Below are positions 8,709-16,479 of a DNA stretch of 52,434 bases, piece by piece. Positions within the stretch are counted from its first letter, which is position 1, and the number at the start of each line of letters is the position of its first letter. This DNA is from Gammaproteobacteria bacterium (GTDB taxonomy: Bacteria; Pseudomonadota; Gammaproteobacteria; Pseudomonadales; Azotimanducaceae), in contig JAHEEG010000001.1 in assembly GCA_024640825.1 (NCBI GenBank), positions 34,933 through 87,366 of the forward strand, read 5' to 3'. Below the pieces are notes generated by a model. It searched no databases and was not told the DNA's origin. It was given only the letters and a program-made list of their open reading frames with translations. Position numbers and translations under genes: made by a program.

Positions 8709-9635
8709 ATGACAGTCAGTGCCGGGCTTGGCATCGCCAATTTCCCCTTTTCCGGTGGCGCGGATTTCTGGCGCTGGATCGACCTGTGCGATAGCGGCGG
8801 CGTCGATTCCATCTGGCAGAGCGATCGTATCATCAGCCCCGAGCCCAACCTGGAAGTGATGAGCGTCATGGCAGCGCTGGCCGGGGGGTCGAAACGGCTC
8901 AAGTTCGGCATGAACGTGGCAAGCCTCGGGCTGCGCGATCCCGTTCTGACCGCCAAAGCGTGCGCCACCATCGACGTATTGAGCGATGGTCGGCTGTTGC
9001 CCGCGTTCGGAGTAGGTAGCGCTCTGTCGCGGGATTACATCGCTACCGGCACGCCGACAAAGGGCCGGGGAAAGCGGGCAGCAGAGGGACTGGAAATAAT
9101 GACGCGGCTGTGGACCGAGGAGAGCGTGAGTTTCCAGGGACAATACTATCAGCTGGACGACGCCAGCATCGCGCCGCGACCAGTTCAGCAACCGCTTCCG
9201 CTCTGGGTGGGCGGCTCAGCCAAACAGGCCATAGAAAGAACGGCACGCTGGGGTACAGGATGGCAGGCGGGCATCGAGTCCCCCGAGGAAGTGGCGCCGG
9301 TCATCGCCTCCATCAAAACGCAAGCTGCCGAATGCGGACGCCGCATCGATGAAGATCACTACGGTGCGGGCTTTGGTTTCCGCTTCGGCGCACCGGATGA
9401 ACCCATCATCGAGCGTTACAGCGCCATGCTTCGCAAACGTCTTGGCCGGGAACCCAAGGGGTTCATCGCCGCTGGCGGTGTCACGGAGATTATGTCGCTC
9501 ATGCACGAGTTCCGCGACGCGGGCGTACACAAGTTTGTTCTCCGGCCCATCGCCCGGGACGGCGACGACTTCATCGACCAGACCCGGCAGTTCATTGAAA
9601 AGCTGCTGCCGGAAGTCGCCAGCCTCAATCGCTGA
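8709..9635 (+). CDS. LLM class F420-dependent oxidoreductase (2)
   Basis: 308 aa luciferase-like protein. It starts MTVSAGLGIANFPFSGG and has WIDLCDSGGVDSIWQSDRI, a ..RLKFGMNVASLGLRDPVLTAKACATIDVLSDGRLLPAFGVG core, the flavin/F420-binding QYYQLDDASIAPRPVQQPLPLWVGGS stretch and AGGVTEIMSLMHEFRDAGVHKFVLRP at the end. It belongs to a different subgroup from its neighbours. It is convergent with the LLM at 9666-10583 (30 bp apart) and divergent from glk. The 286 bp upstream (8423-8708) contain no other credible gene. Substrate unknown; use of F420 is inferred from family and the biosynthesis cluster 1.2 kb away, though FMN-dependent members exist. Confidence 0.85.
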   Translation: MTVSAGLGIANFPFSGGADFWRWIDLCDSGGVDSIWQSDRIISPEPNLEVMSVMAALAGGSKRLKFGMNVASLGLRDPVLTAKACATIDVLSDGRLLPAFGVGSALSRDYIATGTPTKGRGKRAAEGLEIMTRLWTEESVSFQGQYYQLDDASIAPRPVQQPLPLWVGGSAKQAIERTARWGTGWQAGIESPEEVAPVIASIKTQAAECGRRIDEDHYGAGFGFRFGAPDEPIIERYSAMLRKRLGREPKGFIAAGGVTEIMSLMHEFRDAGVHKFVLRPIARDGDDFIDQTRQFIEKLLPEVASLNR

Positions 9636-9665
9636 TTCGAACTTCCTCAAAGGTCAGGTGCGTCA

Positions 9666-10583
9666 TCAGGCCGACTTCAGGCTCGACAGAAACTCCAGCG
9701 TGCGATCCCAGGCCCCGTCTTCCACTGCCGGGATCGCCGCGTTGAAGTGGCTGACGCCCATATCCTTCAGACGCTTGAGCTCCCCCCTGAGCAGATTTTC
9801 GTCGCCGGCAATGGCAATGTCCGCCGGACCTGCGACACCTTCCCGGTCCAGCATCGCCCGATAGCTGGGCAACTGGCCGTAGATGGTGAGCGATTCCGCA
9901 ATCTTCTCACGGGCGTCATCCGGCTTGTTGGTCAGGATGATGGGAAACCCTCCCACCACCAGCGGGTCCGGCCGGCCGGCGGCACTCGCCGCCGCGCTCA
10001 ATCGTTTGATGATGTGGCTCTCCATCGTTTTTGGACCAACCATCCAGGTATTGGTCCCATCCGCCAGCTCCCCCGCAATTTTCAACATGACCGGCCCGAG
10101 AGCAGCAACGACCACAGGCAGCCGATCCGCACCGGGAACGTCGAGCGCGATGTTGGCCACCCGGTAATGTTCACCCTGAAAGCTGGCCGTCTCGCCGCGT
10201 ACCAGCGGCATCAGCACGTTCAGATACTCACGCATGTGCCCGGCAGGCTGGGCATAGGACAGGCCAAGCATGTCTTCAATTACCAGCTTGTGGGAAAGCC
10301 CCACGCCAAGGGTGAAGCGATTGCCGCTGGCGGCAGCCGAGGTCAGGGCCTGCTGGGCAAGCGCAGTGGGGTGCCGGGGGTACGTGGGGGTTACGGCGGT
10401 ACCCAGGCCTACGCGGGTCGTTTCCCGCCCGATGAGCCCTAGGGTGGAAACCGCGTCAAAAGAGAAGATATTCGCCATCCAGACATCGTCGAGACCAGCT
10501 GCTTCTACCCGTTTTGCTATCCCGATCACATCGTCGAGATCAAGCTGCCGACCGTCGCCGCCGATCATCACACCGATACGCAT
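9666..10583 (-). CDS. LLM class F420-dependent oxidoreductase (3)
   Basis: 305 aa luciferase-like protein. Features are MRIGVMIGGDG, IGIAKRVEAAGLDDVWMANIF, LIGRETTRVGLGTAVTPTYPRHPTALAQQALTSAAASGNRFTLGVGLSHKLVIEDMLG and VVVAALGPVMLKIAGELADG. The start at 10583 is preferred because GGAGGGCG lies immediately upstream and the protein then starts at the first beta strand. It is transcribed away from npdG with a shared 203-bp intergenic region (10584-10786), so the two may be co-regulated, as F420-using and F420-reducing genes. The substrate is not predictable. Confidence 0.88.
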   Translation of the reverse strand: MRIGVMIGGDGRQLDLDDVIGIAKRVEAAGLDDVWMANIFSFDAVSTLGLIGRETTRVGLGTAVTPTYPRHPTALAQQALTSAAASGNRFTLGVGLSHKLVIEDMLGLSYAQPAGHMREYLNVLMPLVRGETASFQGEHYRVANIALDVPGADRLPVVVAALGPVMLKIAGELADGTNTWMVGPKTMESHIIKRLSAAASAAGRPDPLVVGGFPIILTNKPDDAREKIAESLTIYGQLPSYRAMLDREGVAGPADIAIAGDENLLRGELKRLKDMGVSHFNAAIPAVEDGAWDRTLEFLSSLKSA

Positions 10584-10786
10584 CGCACGCCCTCCTGTCA
10601 GGAAATGTCGCAGGGCGCCGAGCAGCCCCTGTCTCCAGCCGACAATACGACACGACTGGCCATGCAAACGTCAAGCTGCAACGTCAACCGACCCAGGTGT
10701 AGCGCCAGCAAGTCTGATGGCGGCATAATCGCTCGCCTTCGCCTATCCAAAGGCAATCTCACACAGCGCAGCAATGAGGAAAAGAA

Positions 10787-11458
10787 ATGGCCCAGGCAGA
10801 CAAGACAACCATCGCAATTCTCGGCGGAACGGGAGATCTCGGCACGGGGCTGGCCATCCGCTGGTCGAAGGCCGGGCACCGGATCGTCATCGGGTCCCGG
10901 ACGCTGGAGAAAGCCCAGACTGCTGTTGCTGCTCTGCATGAAATCAGCCCGGAGACGCCCGCAGACGCCATGGAGAACAAGGATGCAGCCGCCGCCGGCG
11001 AGGTGGTGGTACTGACGGTGCCCGCCGAACATCAGCTGTCTACTCTGGAGCATGTCAGGGATGAGTTGCAGGGAAAGATTCTCATCGACGTAACTGTGCC
11101 CCTGGTCCCGCCAAAGGTAGGCACCGTCCAGCTCCCCGCTGAAGGCAGCGCCGGCAAACGGGCGCAGGAATTTCTCGGCGAGGACGTGCGGGTCGTCAGC
11201 GCGTTTCAGAACATCGCCGCACACCTGCTGCAGCAGGACGTTCACATCGAGTGCGACGTGCTGGTCGCCGGCAACAAAAAGGATGCGCGCCAACAGGTTA
11301 TCGACCTGATAGAGGAAGCGGGCATGACCGGCTGGCACGCCGGCCCCATTGCCAACGCAGCGGCGGCAGAAGCGCTGACGTCGATCCTCATCCAGATCAA
11401 TCGTCAGGGCCAGATATCTCATGCGGGAATAAAGATCGTCGGCCAGGGCGATCACTGA
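10787..11458 (+). CDS. npdG: NADPH-dependent F420 reductase (Fno/NpdG)
   Basis: 223 aa. It exchanges hydride between NADPH and F420, supplying F420H2 to the LLM enzymes. The N-terminus has the Rossmann motif ILGGTGDLGTGLA followed by VIGSRTLEKAQ, the NADP phosphate-binding arginine region. VVVLTVPAEHQLSTL, ILIDVTVPLVPP, VVSAFQNIAAHLLQ, VLVAGNKKDARQQVIDLIEEAGMTGWHAGPIANAAAAEALTS-type order matches Fno. AATGAGGAAAAGA supplies the RBS. It heads the F420 cluster: cofE follows after 5 bp. Having the reductase in the biosynthesis operon ties cofactor supply to its reduction. Confidence 0.92.
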   Translation: MAQADKTTIAILGGTGDLGTGLAIRWSKAGHRIVIGSRTLEKAQTAVAALHEISPETPADAMENKDAAAAGEVVVLTVPAEHQLSTLEHVRDELQGKILIDVTVPLVPPKVGTVQLPAEGSAGKRAQEFLGEDVRVVSAFQNIAAHLLQQDVHIECDVLVAGNKKDARQQVIDLIEEAGMTGWHAGPIANAAAAEALTSILIQINRQGQISHAGIKIVGQGDH

Positions 11459-11463
11459 ACGCC

Positions 11464-12267
11464 GTGACTAGCACTGAACACCGAACCGAACCAGCCCCGG
11501 TCACCGGACTCCAGGCACTGGCCGTGCCGGGCATTCCGATGATCGAGGCTGGAGACAGCCTCCCGGAGATCATTATCGCCCGGCTGGATGCCGCGGGCAT
11601 TACTCTGCAGGATGGAGATGTTTTGTGCCTCGCCCAGAAAATCGTCTCTAAAGCCGAAGGTCGGCTGGTTGCGCTGAGCGACGTCGACCCGAGCCCGGAG
11701 GCGATCGACCTCGCGGCTCGCACCGACAAGGATCCACGCCTGGTAGAGCTGATACTCGGCGAATCCACGGAGGTAGTACGCACCAAACCCGGCGTGCTCA
11801 TCGTACGCCACCGGCTTGGGCTGGTGGGGGCCCACGCCGGGATCGATCAGTCGAACATCCCGCACGGTGAGGGCGAGGACGAGTACGCGCTGCTGCTGCC
11901 GGAAGACCCGGACGCGTCCGCGGCAACTATTCGCGGCGCGCTCGAGACAGCGTGCCGCGTACGCATCGGCGTGGTCATCACCGACAGCAGCAACCGCCCC
12001 TGGCGGCTGGGTACCATCGGCTGTGCCATCGGCTGTTCCGGCATCCGCGTCCTGGAAGACTATCGCGGAGGCTCAGATCTGTTCGGACGGGAGCTCAAAG
12101 TGACGCTGATCAATCGTGCGGACGCGATCGCTACGACGGCGACCTTGATTATGGGAGAAACCACGGAGATGACACCTGTGGTCATCGTCCGCGGCCTGCC
12201 GCTGGACGATGCAGACGAGACCGCCGGCAGCTGCATTCGTCCGCTGGACGAGGACATGTTCCGCTGA
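11464..12267 (+). CDS. cofE: Coenzyme F420-0:L-glutamate ligase CofE
   Basis: 267 aa; adds L-glutamates to F420-0 using GTP to form the gamma-linked tail. Characteristic stretches are LQALAVPGIPMIEAGDSL, DVLCLAQKIVSKAEGRLV, LVELILGESTEVVR, VRHRLGLVGAHAGIDQSNI, PEDPDASAATIRGALE, VVITDSSNRPWRLGTIGCAIGCSGI and DYRGGSDLFGRELKVTLINRADAIATTATLIMGETTEMTPVV. The GTG at 11464 is the only sensible start 5 bp after npdG. It lacks the C-terminal nitroreductase-like domain of mycobacterial FbiB, so it cannot itself reduce dehydro-F420. Its stop overlaps the cofD start by one base (TGATG). Confidence 0.95.
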   Translation: MTSTEHRTEPAPVTGLQALAVPGIPMIEAGDSLPEIIIARLDAAGITLQDGDVLCLAQKIVSKAEGRLVALSDVDPSPEAIDLAARTDKDPRLVELILGESTEVVRTKPGVLIVRHRLGLVGAHAGIDQSNIPHGEGEDEYALLLPEDPDASAATIRGALETACRVRIGVVITDSSNRPWRLGTIGCAIGCSGIRVLEDYRGGSDLFGRELKVTLINRADAIATTATLIMGETTEMTPVVIVRGLPLDDADETAGSCIRPLDEDMFR

Positions 12268-13196
12268 TGCCGCAAATTCTGGCTATCACCGGCGGCGTCG
12301 GCGGCGCCAAATTGGCGCTCGGACTCGCCCACCTGCTCGGCCCGGAGGAGCTGACGTTCGCCGTCAACGCCGGCGACGACTTCAACCATCTGGGACTTGA
12401 GATCTCCCCGGACCTGGACACCCTGACCTATACGCTGGCCGATCTGGCGAATCCCGAAACCGGCTGGGGCCGCAGCGACGAAAGCTGGCAGTTCATGGCG
12501 GCCCTCGGCGAGATGGGTGGAGAAACCTGGTTTCAGCTGGGCGACCGCGATCTCGCCCTGCATGTCCGCCGCACCGAGCTCCTGCGGCAGGGGTCGAGCC
12601 GCACGGAAGCCGCGGCCACCATCGGCCAGGCGCTCGGCGTCGCATATCCGCTGCTGCCCATGTCCGACGATCCGGTGCGGACAACCGTGCACACCAATCA
12701 GGGCGCGCTGGCGTTCCAGCACTATTTCGTGCGCGAGCGCTGCCAGCCGGAAGTGATCAGTTTCGAGTTCCAGGGTTTGGCGGCTGCCCGGGCAAATCCC
12801 GCCATCCTATCCTGCTTAGATCGGGTTGACGGCATCGTCATCTGTCCCTCGAACCCGTATGTATCAGTGGACCCAATGCTGCACCTGCCTGGTATGCGGG
12901 AAGCCCTGATTGCGGCCTCCGCCCCGGTCGTCGCCGTTTCCCCGATCGTCGGCGGCGCCGCCATCAAGGGGCCGACGGCCAAGATGATGCGTGAGCTGGC
13001 GATACCCAACACCGCCTCCGCAGTGGCCGCGCACTACGGCGATCTGCTGGACGGTTTCATTCTCGACGAGCAGGACCAGGAACTCGAAGGCGCGCTGGGG
13101 GTGCCCGCTGTCGTCACCCAGACCGTCATGATAACTTTGCAGGACCGAGTAGATCTGGCTCGCAACGTGCTGGCCTTCATCGAGACGCTCACTTGA
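12267..13196 (+). CDS. cofD: 2-phospho-L-lactate transferase CofD/FbiA
   Basis: 309 aa; joins the phospho-acid moiety from the GDP-activated intermediate to FO, making (dehydro)F420-0. Family motifs seen: ITGGVGGAKLALGLAHLL, FAVNAGDDFNHLGLEISPDLDTLTYTLADL, NPETGWGRSDESW, WFQLGDRDLALHVRRTELLRQG, YPLLPMSDDPVRTTVHT, ICPSNPYVSVDPMLHLPGMREAL and VAVSPIVGGAAIKGPTAKMMRELAI. The ATG overlaps the cofE stop, so translation is coupled. cofC follows after 27 bp. The family call is firm; which of 2-phospholactate, phosphoenolpyruvate or 3-phosphoglycerate is used is set by CofC and not readable here. Confidence 0.95.
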   Translation: MPQILAITGGVGGAKLALGLAHLLGPEELTFAVNAGDDFNHLGLEISPDLDTLTYTLADLANPETGWGRSDESWQFMAALGEMGGETWFQLGDRDLALHVRRTELLRQGSSRTEAAATIGQALGVAYPLLPMSDDPVRTTVHTNQGALAFQHYFVRERCQPEVISFEFQGLAAARANPAILSCLDRVDGIVICPSNPYVSVDPMLHLPGMREALIAASAPVVAVSPIVGGAAIKGPTAKMMRELAIPNTASAVAAHYGDLLDGFILDEQDQELEGALGVPAVVTQTVMITLQDRVDLARNVLAFIETLT

Positions 13197-13223
13197 AGTG
13201 ACAGGAGCCCCTCAGACATCATC

Positions 13224-13898
13224 ATGTGGGCCATCGTTCCGATAAAAACCTTTGGTCAGGCCAAACAGCGCTTAGCCAGCGTGCTTTCCCTCGAGGAACG
13301 GCGCCTTCTGATGCTGGCCATGGCCAGAGATGTCCTGAGCGCGCTGGCTCGCAGCCAGGGCCTGACCGGAGTGCTCATCGTTTCTCGAACCGTCGAGGCG
13401 GACGCCCTGGCCCAGACGTTCGGTACCGAACGCTTCGCCGAGAGCCCGGACGCCAACCTGTCGGAGGCTCTGACCCAGGCCCGCGACTACCTCATGGAAA
13501 CGCTGCGTGCCAAAGGCGTGATGATCGTGCCGGCCGACGTTCCGCTGATCTCAGCCGACGAAATTGATGCCCTCCTCTCCGCTCATGCAGCCGTAACCGT
13601 TCTGCCCGACGATGAGCGCCTGGGGACCAACGGTCTGATCGTGTCGCCACCTGATATCATCCGATTCGTCTTCGACGGCAGAAGCTTTCGGCCCCATGTG
13701 GACGCCGCCTTCGCCGCGGGCGTGACCCCGCGAATCGTGCCATCCGCCCGATTCGCGCTCGACGTGGATACGCCGGACGATCTGCGCGCGCTGCTGGAGG
13801 CGAATCCCGAAACTCAGACCGGCACATACCTGGTCAAATCAGGTATAGCCAGGCGTCTGGCCGACGCCCATAATGCTTCATCAAAATCGAGTTCCTGA
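13224..13898 (+). CDS. cofC: Phospholactate-type guanylyltransferase CofC/FbiD
   Basis: 224 aa nucleotidyltransferase (GT-A-like Rossmann fold); activates a three-carbon phospho-acid with GTP for F420 assembly. Motifs: N-terminal AIVPIKTFGQAKQRLASVLSLEERR (nucleotide-binding loop with conserved K and R), VLIVSRTVEADALAQTFG, MIVPADVPLISADEID (metal-binding D), DDERLGTNGLIVSPPDIIRFVFDGRSFRPHVDAAFAAG and RFALDVDTPDDLRALL. All are in the order of CofC proteins, and the gene sits between cofD and cofGH. Its substrate (2-phospholactate, PEP or 3-phosphoglycerate) varies between lineages and needs structural comparison. Confidence 0.93.
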   Translation: MWAIVPIKTFGQAKQRLASVLSLEERRLLMLAMARDVLSALARSQGLTGVLIVSRTVEADALAQTFGTERFAESPDANLSEALTQARDYLMETLRAKGVMIVPADVPLISADEIDALLSAHAAVTVLPDDERLGTNGLIVSPPDIIRFVFDGRSFRPHVDAAFAAGVTPRIVPSARFALDVDTPDDLRALLEANPETQTGTYLVKSGIARRLADAHNASSKSSS

Positions 13899-13978
13899 CG
13901 ATCACCCGCCAGGAAAGCGAAATAAAATTCAGAAAATTCATACAGATAACGCTACATATTTACTCAAAAGAGACCAAC
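13899..13978 (+). promoter_or_regulatory. AT-rich leader before cofGH, possible internal promoter
   Basis: This 80-bp gap is markedly more A/T-rich than the surrounding genes (AATAAAATTCAGAAAATTC, then CTACATATTTACTC). It could hold an internal promoter (TACATATTT as a -10-like element) or an unstructured translation enhancer for the large FO synthase gene. No clear -35 hexamer or riboswitch was recognised. Confidence 0.35.
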
Positions 13979-16456
13979 ATGGCACAGCCGATACTGAAAC
14001 GGGTGAAGCTGCTGGCAGAGCAAGGAGACCTGCCGGACGAGAACCTAGCGCTGAAACTGGCCGACGAACCCGATACAGCGGCCCTCGCGGAAGTAGCCTC
14101 CTTTCTGCGCGACACAGGCTTTCACAACCTGGTCACCTATTCCCGGAAGGTTTTTATACCCCTAACGCACCTGTGCCGCGATGTCTGCCATTACTGCACT
14201 TTCGCCCAGGTTCCGCGCAAGCTGAAAGCGCCCTATATGACCCCGGACGAGGTGCTGGAGATCGCCCGACACGGTGCCGAGATGGGCTGCAAGGAGGCGC
14301 TGTTCACGCTGGGAGAAAAGCCGGAGCTGCGTTACAAGGCGGCTCGGGAGGCTCTGGCCGATCTGGGCTTCGCGTCCACGCTCGACTACCTGCACCATGT
14401 GGCCGAGCGGGTGCTCAAGGAAACGGGCCTGCTACCGCACCTGAACCCTGGCACCATGACGCCGGTGGAACTCACCCGACTGCGCCCGGTTTCGCCGTCC
14501 ATGGGGATCATGCTGGAATCCTTATCCGACCGGCTTTGCGAAAAGGGCATGCCGCACTACGGATCTCCGGATAAGGTGCCCGCCGTGCGCATCCAGACCC
14601 TCATTGACGCAGGCAAGGCAGGCATACCGTTCACCACCGGCATCCTGATCGGCATCGGCGAGACCCGTCGCGAGCGGGTGGAATCGCTGCTGGCTATTCG
14701 CGCCGTGCACCAGCAGTACGGCCACATCCAAGAAATCATCGTGCAGAATTTCCGGGCGAAACCGGAAACCCAGATGGCTAGCGCGCCGGAGCCCGATCTG
14801 AACGAACTGCTCTGGACCATCGCGGTAGCCCGCATCCTTTTCGGCGCCGAAATGAGCGTTCAGGCGCCGCCGAACCTCAGCCCCGGCGTGCTGCCGCAGA
14901 TCGTCGCCGCGGGCATCAACGACTGGGGTGGCGTATCACCGCTGACCCCGGACTTCGTCAACCCGGAGGCACCCTGGCCCCATCTTGAAGATCTGTCGCG
15001 AGAGACCGCAGCAGCCGGCAAGCATCTGCACGAGCGACTGACCATCTACCCCGCCTTTGCGCGAGACCTGGCAACCTGGGTCGACCCTTCTCTGCACGAG
15101 CGGGTGCTGGAACTCGTCGATGCCGAGGGTCTGCCCAGAACGGACGGCTGGTGTCCGGGGTCAGACATCGAACCGCCGAAGAAGGTCATGGACGCTCTGA
15201 AAACCCCGCCGACCCAGGTTTCCGCCGACCTCGCTGTCATCCTGCAACGCGCGGAGCAGGGGGAAGATCTCACCGAGCAGGAAGTGGTGCGTCTGTTCAG
15301 CGCCCGCGGTGATGATTTCAACGCGGTGGTGCAGGCCGCGGACGCGTTGCGCGCGCGCGTGAACGGCGACACGGTCAGCTACGTGGTGAACCGCAACATC
15401 AACTACACCAACATCTGTTACTTCAAATGCCAGTTCTGCGCGTTCTCCAAAGGCAAGCTTTCGGAGAATTTGCGGGGACGGCCGTACGATCTTTCACACG
15501 AAGAGATTCAGCGGCGAACCCGGGAAGCCTGGGACCGGGGCGCCACAGAAGTCTGTATGCAGGGCGGCATCCACCCCGAGTACACGGGCGACACCTACAT
15601 CGGCATCCTGCAGGCGGTAAGAGAAGCCGTGCCCGAGATGCACATTCATGCCTTCTCGCCGCTGGAAGTCTGGCAGGGCGCCGCGACTCTGGAACTTGAT
15701 CTCGACACCTATCTGCAGCGCGTCAAGGCCGCCGGCCTCAGCACGCTCCCCGGCACGGCCGCGGAGATCCTCGACGACGAGGTCCGGGACATCATCTGCG
15801 CCGACAAGATCAATACGGCTCAGTGGCTGGAGGTCATGAAGGCCGCCCATCGGGCTGGATTCCGAACCACGGCGACCATCATGTACGGTCACGTGGAGCG
15901 TCCCGAGCACTGGGCGCGGCACCTGCTGCGGATTCGTGGCCTGCAACAGGAAACCGGGGGCTTCACCGAGTTCGTGCCCTTGCCCTTCGTGCACATGGAG
16001 GCGCCCATGTATCTCAAAGGCAAAGCGCGCAAAGGGCCCACTTTCCGGGAAGCAGTGCTGATGCACGCAGTCGCCCGGCTCACGCTGCACCCCCATATTC
16101 AGAACATTCAGACCAGCTGGGTGAAGATGGGCCACGCGGGCATCAAGGCCTGTCTGAATGCCGGCTGCAACGACATGGGTGGCACCCTGATGAACGAGTC
16201 CATCAGCCGCGCGGCGGGCACGACCCACGGCCAGGAGACTTCGCCGCAGGTGATGAGCCAGATGATCGAAGAAATGCACCGCATCCCGCGGCAGCGCACG
16301 ACCCTGTACGAAGACGCCTCGGAGGAACGTATCGCGGTAGGCATTGCAGCGGGCGAGCTGACCGAGATCATCCTCACGCCTGCCCGAAAGTACGAACGTA
16401 AGCGCTCGGGACCCCTGCTCCGCCCCGGTCTCATTGGAGCCGTCGAAGTCGACTGA
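13979..16456 (+). CDS. fbiC: FO synthase, fused CofG-CofH (FbiC-type), two radical SAM domains
   Basis: 825 aa bifunctional enzyme making the 5-deazaflavin chromophore FO from tyrosine and 5-amino-6-ribitylamino-uracil. The N-terminal half is CofG, with the radical-SAM cysteines CRDVCHYC (C66, C70, C73), then YMTPDEVLEIARHGAEMGCKEALFTLGEKPE and LNPGTMTPVELTRLRPVSPSMGIMLES. The C-terminal half is CofH, with CYFKCQFC (C480, C484, C487), TEVCMQGGIHPEYTGDTYI and TLPGTAAEILDDEVRDIIC. Archaea usually have separate cofG and cofH; the G-then-H fusion is the arrangement known from actinobacterial FbiC and from proteobacterial F420 clusters. It ends 23 bp before an SLC13-type transporter, probably in the same transcript. 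Confidence 0.96.
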   Translation: MAQPILKRVKLLAEQGDLPDENLALKLADEPDTAALAEVASFLRDTGFHNLVTYSRKVFIPLTHLCRDVCHYCTFAQVPRKLKAPYMTPDEVLEIARHGAEMGCKEALFTLGEKPELRYKAAREALADLGFASTLDYLHHVAERVLKETGLLPHLNPGTMTPVELTRLRPVSPSMGIMLESLSDRLCEKGMPHYGSPDKVPAVRIQTLIDAGKAGIPFTTGILIGIGETRRERVESLLAIRAVHQQYGHIQEIIVQNFRAKPETQMASAPEPDLNELLWTIAVARILFGAEMSVQAPPNLSPGVLPQIVAAGINDWGGVSPLTPDFVNPEAPWPHLEDLSRETAAAGKHLHERLTIYPAFARDLATWVDPSLHERVLELVDAEGLPRTDGWCPGSDIEPPKKVMDALKTPPTQVSADLAVILQRAEQGEDLTEQEVVRLFSARGDDFNAVVQAADALRARVNGDTVSYVVNRNINYTNICYFKCQFCAFSKGKLSENLRGRPYDLSHEEIQRRTREAWDRGATEVCMQGGIHPEYTGDTYIGILQAVREAVPEMHIHAFSPLEVWQGAATLELDLDTYLQRVKAAGLSTLPGTAAEILDDEVRDIICADKINTAQWLEVMKAAHRAGFRTTATIMYGHVERPEHWARHLLRIRGLQQETGGFTEFVPLPFVHMEAPMYLKGKARKGPTFREAVLMHAVARLTLHPHIQNIQTSWVKMGHAGIKACLNAGCNDMGGTLMNESISRAAGTTHGQETSPQVMSQMIEEMHRIPRQRTTLYEDASEERIAVGIAAGELTEIILTPARKYERKRSGPLLRPGLIGAVEVD

Positions 16457-16479
16457 GCTTCGGCAGCAGAGGCATTCCC

